From the NCBI GenBank assembly GCA_002693605.1, contig NZQO01000092.1, positions 1 through 10,318 on the forward strand: 10,318 nt of DNA, in the 5' to 3' direction. This DNA is from Flavobacteriaceae bacterium. GTDB lineage: Bacteria > Bacteroidota > Bacteroidia > Flavobacteriales > Flavobacteriaceae. Within the stretch, counting starts at the first letter, position 1. Every line of letters begins with the position of its first letter. A model generated the notes under the pieces. That model did no database searches. It saw nothing but the letters and a program-made list of their open reading frames with translations, and was not told the origin of the DNA. This document shows, piece after piece, positions 6,841 through 10,318 of this stretch. A program made the translations under genes and the position numbers.

Positions 6841-8474
6841 TAAATTTGCTCTGCATCTTCATTCTGCAAGCCCAATCGCCCCACGGCGAAAGCTTTGCTA
6901 TTGATTGTGCCCAGTGCCATACCTCTGAAGGTTGGGAAGTTGTTCCATCGGAAATATCATTCAACCACAATTCCACAAATTTCGATCTGGAAGGTACGCA
7001 CAGGCAAATTGATTGTGCCTCGTGCCATAGTGATTTGGTCTTCGAAAATACGCCAACCGATTGCATTTCCTGCCATACCGATATCCATAACCAATCGGTA
7101 GGCAATGATTGTATGCGGTGCCACACGGCCGATAGTTGGCTCGTCTTTAATATTCCAGAAATACACGAGCAAAATGGATTTCCCCTTATCGGGGTACACA
7201 CCAACCTGAGTTGTGTGGAATGCCATTCCAACGAAACCACCTTGGTGTTCAACCCAATTGGCAACGAATGTATTGAATGCCATCGTGACGACTACCTCGC
7301 TACCCAAAATCCGAACCACATTGCGGGAGGATTCTCCACAGATTGCGTTGAGTGCCACAACCCTTTCGGATTTGGCTGGGATGCCGAAGGCATAAACCAT
7401 GATTTCTTTCCGCTAACCAAGGGACACGATATACAGGATTGCAGCTTGTGCCACACTAGCGGCAATTTCAGCGATGCAACTCCCGACTGTTTTAGCTGCC
7501 ATAGCAATGATTTTGCCTCGGCCGCCAATCCCAATCACCAACAGGCTGGATTTTCAACCGATTGCCTACAGTGCCACACCACCGATGTGGGCTGGATGCC
7601 CGCGAGCATAGACCACGATTTTTTCCCCTTAACCCTGGGCCACGATATTCAGGATTGTAACGACTGTCACCAAAATGGCAATTTTAACAATACCCCTACC
7701 GATTGTTTTGCCTGCCATAGTGAAGATTATGCCCAAACGAGCGACCCAAATCATCAAAGCGCCGGTTTTCCCACAGACTGTGCCTCTTGCCACTCTACCA
7801 ATCCCGGATGGATGCCCGCCGTAGTGAACCATGATTTTTTCCCGTTGACGCTGGGTCACGATATTCAGGATTGCAACCAGTGCCATATTGATGGAAATTT
7901 CAGCAATACGCCTACCGATTGTTTTGCCTGCCACAATGAAGATTATGCCCAAACCACGAACCCAAATCACAAGGCGGCAAACTTCCCCACCGATTGTGCA
8001 CAATGCCACACCACAAATCCCGGATGGACGCCCGCCGAGTTTGACCATAGCTTTTTCCCCCTTACCCTTGGCCATGATATACAAGATTGCAACCAGTGCC
8101 ACAGTAACGGAAACTTTAGCAACACCCCAACCGATTGCTTTGAATGCCACAGCATCGACTATAACAATGCGAATAATCCAAATCACCAGGCCGCAAACTT
8201 CCCCACAGATTGCGTAGAGTGCCATACAACGAACCCTGGATGGACCCCCGCAAATTTTGACCACGATGGGAAATACTTCCCCATTTACAGCGGTAAGCAC
8301 GATGATGTTTGGACTACGTGCACCGACTGCCATACCAACCCGAACAATTTTGCGGTTTTTGATTGCCTGAGCTGCCATCCGCCGGGAGAAACGGCAGATG
8401 AGCATGAGGATGTCGCCGGATATGTGTACGAGAGCAATGCGTGCTTTCAATGCCATCCAAACGGAGAAGATTAA
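6816..8474 (+). CDS. Exported 22-heme c-type cytochrome with tandem triheme repeats
   Basis: A second exported multiheme cytochrome, 552 residues long with 22 CxxCH motifs from CAQCH (31-35) to CFQCH (543-547). The signal peptide MRRLSFTIVNLLCIFILQAQ sets the start at ATG 6816. An upstream in-frame ATG at 6753 would put 21 charged residues before it and is unlikely. The start overlaps the preceding cytochrome gene by 25 nt. The first mature residues, SPHGESFAIDCAQCH, look like the closing third of a triheme module. Two module-like units follow (anchors H51 and H117) that resemble the first cytochrome. Then come four exact 72-residue units (from H195, H267, H339 and H411) and a divergent last unit (H483). 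Each 72-residue unit has three CxxCH and three other conserved His (HDFFPL, GH, NPNH), again enough for bis-His ligation. The short hydrophilic end HPNGED has no anchor. Its expected partner is the neighbouring cytochrome or the beta-barrel protein encoded next. Confidence 0.92.
   Translation: MRRLSFTIVNLLCIFILQAQSPHGESFAIDCAQCHTSEGWEVVPSEISFNHNSTNFDLEGTHRQIDCASCHSDLVFENTPTDCISCHTDIHNQSVGNDCMRCHTADSWLVFNIPEIHEQNGFPLIGVHTNLSCVECHSNETTLVFNPIGNECIECHRDDYLATQNPNHIAGGFSTDCVECHNPFGFGWDAEGINHDFFPLTKGHDIQDCSLCHTSGNFSDATPDCFSCHSNDFASAANPNHQQAGFSTDCLQCHTTDVGWMPASIDHDFFPLTLGHDIQDCNDCHQNGNFNNTPTDCFACHSEDYAQTSDPNHQSAGFPTDCASCHSTNPGWMPAVVNHDFFPLTLGHDIQDCNQCHIDGNFSNTPTDCFACHNEDYAQTTNPNHKAANFPTDCAQCHTTNPGWTPAEFDHSFFPLTLGHDIQDCNQCHSNGNFSNTPTDCFECHSIDYNNANNPNHQAANFPTDCVECHTTNPGWTPANFDHDGKYFPIYSGKHDDVWTTCTDCHTNPNNFAVFDCLSCHPPGETADEHEDVAGYVYESNACFQCHPNGED
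7398..8261 (+). repeat. Four in-frame tandem repeats of exactly 216 bp
   Basis: Unit starts (the His codon of HDFFPLT or HSFFPLT) are at 7398, 7614, 7830 and 8046, and the next partial unit begins at 8262. Every interval is 216 bp, with no indels. Each unit encodes 72 residues with three CxxCH motifs. Units 2 and 3 share long near-identical stretches: around 7695-7740 and 7911-7956, the codons for PTDCFACH-x-EDYAQT differ at only a few bases. Many other synonymous sites differ, so the copies are not brand new. Confidence 0.92.
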
Positions 8475-8480
8475 ATTATA

Positions 8481-10079
8481 ATGAAACAAGGTTTCTTATA
8501 CATATTGCTGCTTTTTGGAGCCTCTAACCTGTGCTCACAAGAAGCTGGGGAGCAACGATTGGGCACCGTGTCCTTCGTTACTTCGAACAATGTGTACGTA
8601 AAGTTTGAATCGACCCAGGCTATCGTTATTGGCGATACACTTCAGTTTAACGGGGTGCCTTGTTTGCTTATCAACGAAAAATCCTCTACTTCGGTCGTTA
8701 GCACACTGCTAAACGACTGTTCAGTTAAAAAGAATGATGTGGTTTCGTACACCCTCCCGAAGAAAAAGATCACCCCGACCCTTCCAGACGAAACTATTTC
8801 TGAGCCACGGCCTACAAGAGTCCCGCCCAGACAAAAGGAAACGGAGACCAATGAGGAAGCTGCTGCGTATTCGGAAAATATAAGAGGGCGCATTACGTTG
8901 GCCAGCTACAACACCTTTTCCAACATCCGGGAGGACCGAAACCGGCTACAAACTAGGTTCAATATGGATGCTTTGCATATTGGCGATTCAAAATTTTCGT
9001 TTGAAACCGATTTAGCGTATAGACACGTTATGCTTCCTTCAGAAAGTAACTACCGGGGCCGAACGAGCATTTTTAACATTTACAACCTCAATGCACGATT
9101 TGATGCCACACCCGACTTTTCGCTAACCTTGGGAAGGACCCTTAACAACAAGATTAGCACGGTTGGGGCGGTAGATGGCATACAGGCCGAGAAGTACTTC
9201 GGTTCGTTCTACGTGGGTGCATTGGCGGGCTTTAGACCCGATTTTTTCGATTACGGTTTCAATGGCGATTTGTTCCAGTATGGCGGGTATATTGGCGTGG
9301 AGACAGATTCAGAAAATTTCTACAGTCAGACCACCGCGGGGGCGATGGAGCAGACCAATGCCGGGGCGTCTGACCGCAGGTACCTGTATTTACAGCACAA
9401 CAGCACTATAGGCTCCAACCTCAACTTTTTCGGATCGGCAGAGCTTGACATTTTCGGTAAAAATGAAAATACCACGCGGCTTACCAATTTGTACATTTCG
9501 GCCAGGTATCGCTTCAGTCGTAGCGTAAACGCCATGATATCTTACGATTCGCGGAAGCGCATCATTTATTACGAAACCTTTCAGAATGAGCTAGACAGGT
9601 TGTTGGATGACGATTTAGCGCGACAAGGCCTGCGCGCGCGCCTAAACCTCCGTCCGTTTAAGAGAATTTTATTTGGGGGCAGTTACAGTAGGCGCTTTCA
9701 AAGCGATAGCCAAAATGCATCGGACAATCTGTATGGCTACGTAACACTTACGAAAATTCCTGGGGTAGACGGTCGCCTTAATGTTTCGTACAACAATAAC
9801 CAATCAAACTACCTAACTAGCAATGTGCTAGCAGTAAGACACAGCCGAAATTTTTTCAAAGACCAACTGAATGCCGATTTTTATTACCGTATGGCAGATT
9901 ACGAATACGGAACCCGAAATACGGAATACACCCAGAATTTTTATGGCACCAGTCTCTCGTACAGCTTTTCGCGCACATGGCAGATTAGTATGTCGAGTGA
10001 ATTTTCGAAATTTGAGGATGAGAACAATATTAGAATATACGGCCGTTTAACTAAAAGATTTTTCAGCAAAAGGAAATAA
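8481..10079 (+). CDS. Probable outer-membrane beta-barrel protein with periplasmic N-terminal domain
   Basis: A 532-residue exported protein that is a candidate outer-membrane partner of the two cytochromes. Residues 1-20 (MKQGFLYILLLFGASNLCSQ) form a signal peptide. C18 is preceded by Leu, so this is a poor lipobox. Residues 26-92 form a small beta-rich domain with two IxxGD/KxND-type turns, loosely like the SH3/OB-type domain of FlgT. A Pro- and charge-rich linker runs over about 93-130. From about 134 to the end the sequence alternates short amphipathic strands (for example RGRITLASYN, RYLYLQHNS, LYISARYRFS, LNVSYNNN) with polar loops rich in Asn, Asp and Gly, as in outer-membrane barrels. 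The last strand (about 516-528, NIRIYGRLTKRFF) is followed by SKRK. About 395 residues could make a barrel of intermediate to large size, smaller than MtrB (26 strands). It contains no CxxCH. It begins 6 bp after the second cytochrome gene. No family was recognised; the barrel call is from composition and pattern. Confidence 0.7.
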   Translation: MKQGFLYILLLFGASNLCSQEAGEQRLGTVSFVTSNNVYVKFESTQAIVIGDTLQFNGVPCLLINEKSSTSVVSTLLNDCSVKKNDVVSYTLPKKKITPTLPDETISEPRPTRVPPRQKETETNEEAAAYSENIRGRITLASYNTFSNIREDRNRLQTRFNMDALHIGDSKFSFETDLAYRHVMLPSESNYRGRTSIFNIYNLNARFDATPDFSLTLGRTLNNKISTVGAVDGIQAEKYFGSFYVGALAGFRPDFFDYGFNGDLFQYGGYIGVETDSENFYSQTTAGAMEQTNAGASDRRYLYLQHNSTIGSNLNFFGSAELDIFGKNENTTRLTNLYISARYRFSRSVNAMISYDSRKRIIYYETFQNELDRLLDDDLARQGLRARLNLRPFKRILFGGSYSRRFQSDSQNASDNLYGYVTLTKIPGVDGRLNVSYNNNQSNYLTSNVLAVRHSRNFFKDQLNADFYYRMADYEYGTRNTEYTQNFYGTSLSYSFSRTWQISMSSEFSKFEDENNIRIYGRLTKRFFSKRK

Positions 10080-10082
10080 GCT

Positions 10083-10318
10083 ATGACAATACAAAAAATT
10101 ATATGCAGCGCTATAGTATTAACCACGATTACAGCCTGTAACAATGGACCGAAGGTGATTACTGCGCAAGGAGAAGTTGAAACAGAAATGCCCAATAGCG
10201 GAATCTTCTCCAGCGACGCGGAAACACCCTCCCTTACTCCAGAAGCGGGGTCGGGTTTTTCAGAAGATTTGCACAAGGTAACCGTCAATGAGGTGCTGCC
10301 CACCCCGAAATATGTATA
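10083..10318 (+). CDS. Lipoprotein, N-terminal fragment (runs off the right edge)
   Basis: Seventy-eight codons of an exported lipoprotein are visible. The signal ends in the lipobox ITAC with the lipidated Cys at C19. A low-complexity, acidic and Ser/Thr/Pro-rich linker follows (about 20-60). A domain then begins with FSEDLHKVTVNEVLPTPKYV, cut by the window edge. Its opening (xVxVxEVLxxxxY) recalls small SH3-like domains such as those of NrfJ-type proteins found near nitrite-reductase and cytochrome genes, but too little is present to be sure. The residues after C19 (NNGPK) lack the acidic cluster typical of Bacteroidota surface-lipoprotein export signals, which hints at a periplasm-facing location. 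It starts 3 bp after the barrel gene, with AGGA about 9 nt upstream as a possible ribosome site, so it belongs to the same operon. Confidence 0.8.
   Translation, partial: MTIQKIICSAIVLTTITACNNGPKVITAQGEVETEMPNSGIFSSDAETPSLTPEAGSGFSEDLHKVTVNEVLPTPKYV

Noticed and set aside
6816..6900. A sequencing frameshift artificially splitting one long cytochrome gene
   Set aside because: Joining the frames would insert a hydrophobic stretch (VNLLCIFILQAQ) inside a heme module. That stretch forms a proper signal peptide with its own ATG, so two genes fit better.
7398..8261. Regularly spaced repeats as a CRISPR array
   Set aside because: The 216-bp period is far too long, the whole unit is coding and conserved at the protein level, and there are no short identical repeats with unique spacers.
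7629..8489. A 286-codon open frame on the minus strand opposite the second cytochrome
   Set aside because: It mirrors the repetitive Cys/His codons of the plus-strand repeats, which give no stops in reverse. Its product is a repetitive Ile/Val/Gly-rich sequence with no recognisable domain, and the plus strand is clearly coding.

Overview
The window looks like chromosomal DNA from a member of the Bacteroidota, most likely a flavobacterium-like lineage. This rests on four signs: the three-gene acyl-CoA carboxylase set with a separate short biotin-carrier protein, the near absence of Shine-Dalgarno sequences before most starts, signal peptides ending in ...AQ, and a match to the Bacteroidota promoter element TAnnTTTG. 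The species cannot be named from this.

Left part (1-2589, minus strand): an acyl-CoA carboxylase operon read right to left. It encodes a biotin carboxyl carrier protein, then biotin carboxylase AccC (its ATG directly abuts the carrier stop codon), then a carboxyltransferase of the PccB family that runs off the left edge. This is ordinary central metabolism. A 240-bp divergent intergenic region (2590-2829) separates it from the plus-strand genes and carries a candidate promoter for them.

Right part (2830-10318, plus strand): six tightly packed genes (overlaps or gaps of 3-6 bp) that together look like a trans-envelope electron conduit. In order they are: (1) a membrane cytochrome b with two His pairs spaced 14 residues apart; (2) a membrane-anchored ferredoxin-like / FAD / NAD(P) oxidoreductase, with both ferredoxin motifs lacking the usual second Cys and an apparently permuted flavoprotein domain; (3) an exported cytochrome c with 23 CxxCH motifs; (4) a second exported cytochrome c with 22 CxxCH motifs, whose start overlaps the end of (3) by 25 nt; (5) a probable outer-membrane beta-barrel protein with a small periplasmic N-terminal domain; (6) the start of a lipoprotein, cut by the right edge.

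The inferred route is cytoplasmic NAD(P)H (or the reverse direction) to Fe-S/flavin and cytochrome b in the inner membrane, then to a periplasmic wire of 45 c-type hemes, then to an outer-membrane pore. This is analogous in layout to the Mtr/Pio porin-cytochrome systems but is built from different-looking parts. The two cytochromes are made of about 15 triheme modules (77-residue type in the first, 72-residue type in the second). One module appears to be divided between the two proteins. Electron direction, the terminal partner and actual extracellular electron transfer are inference.
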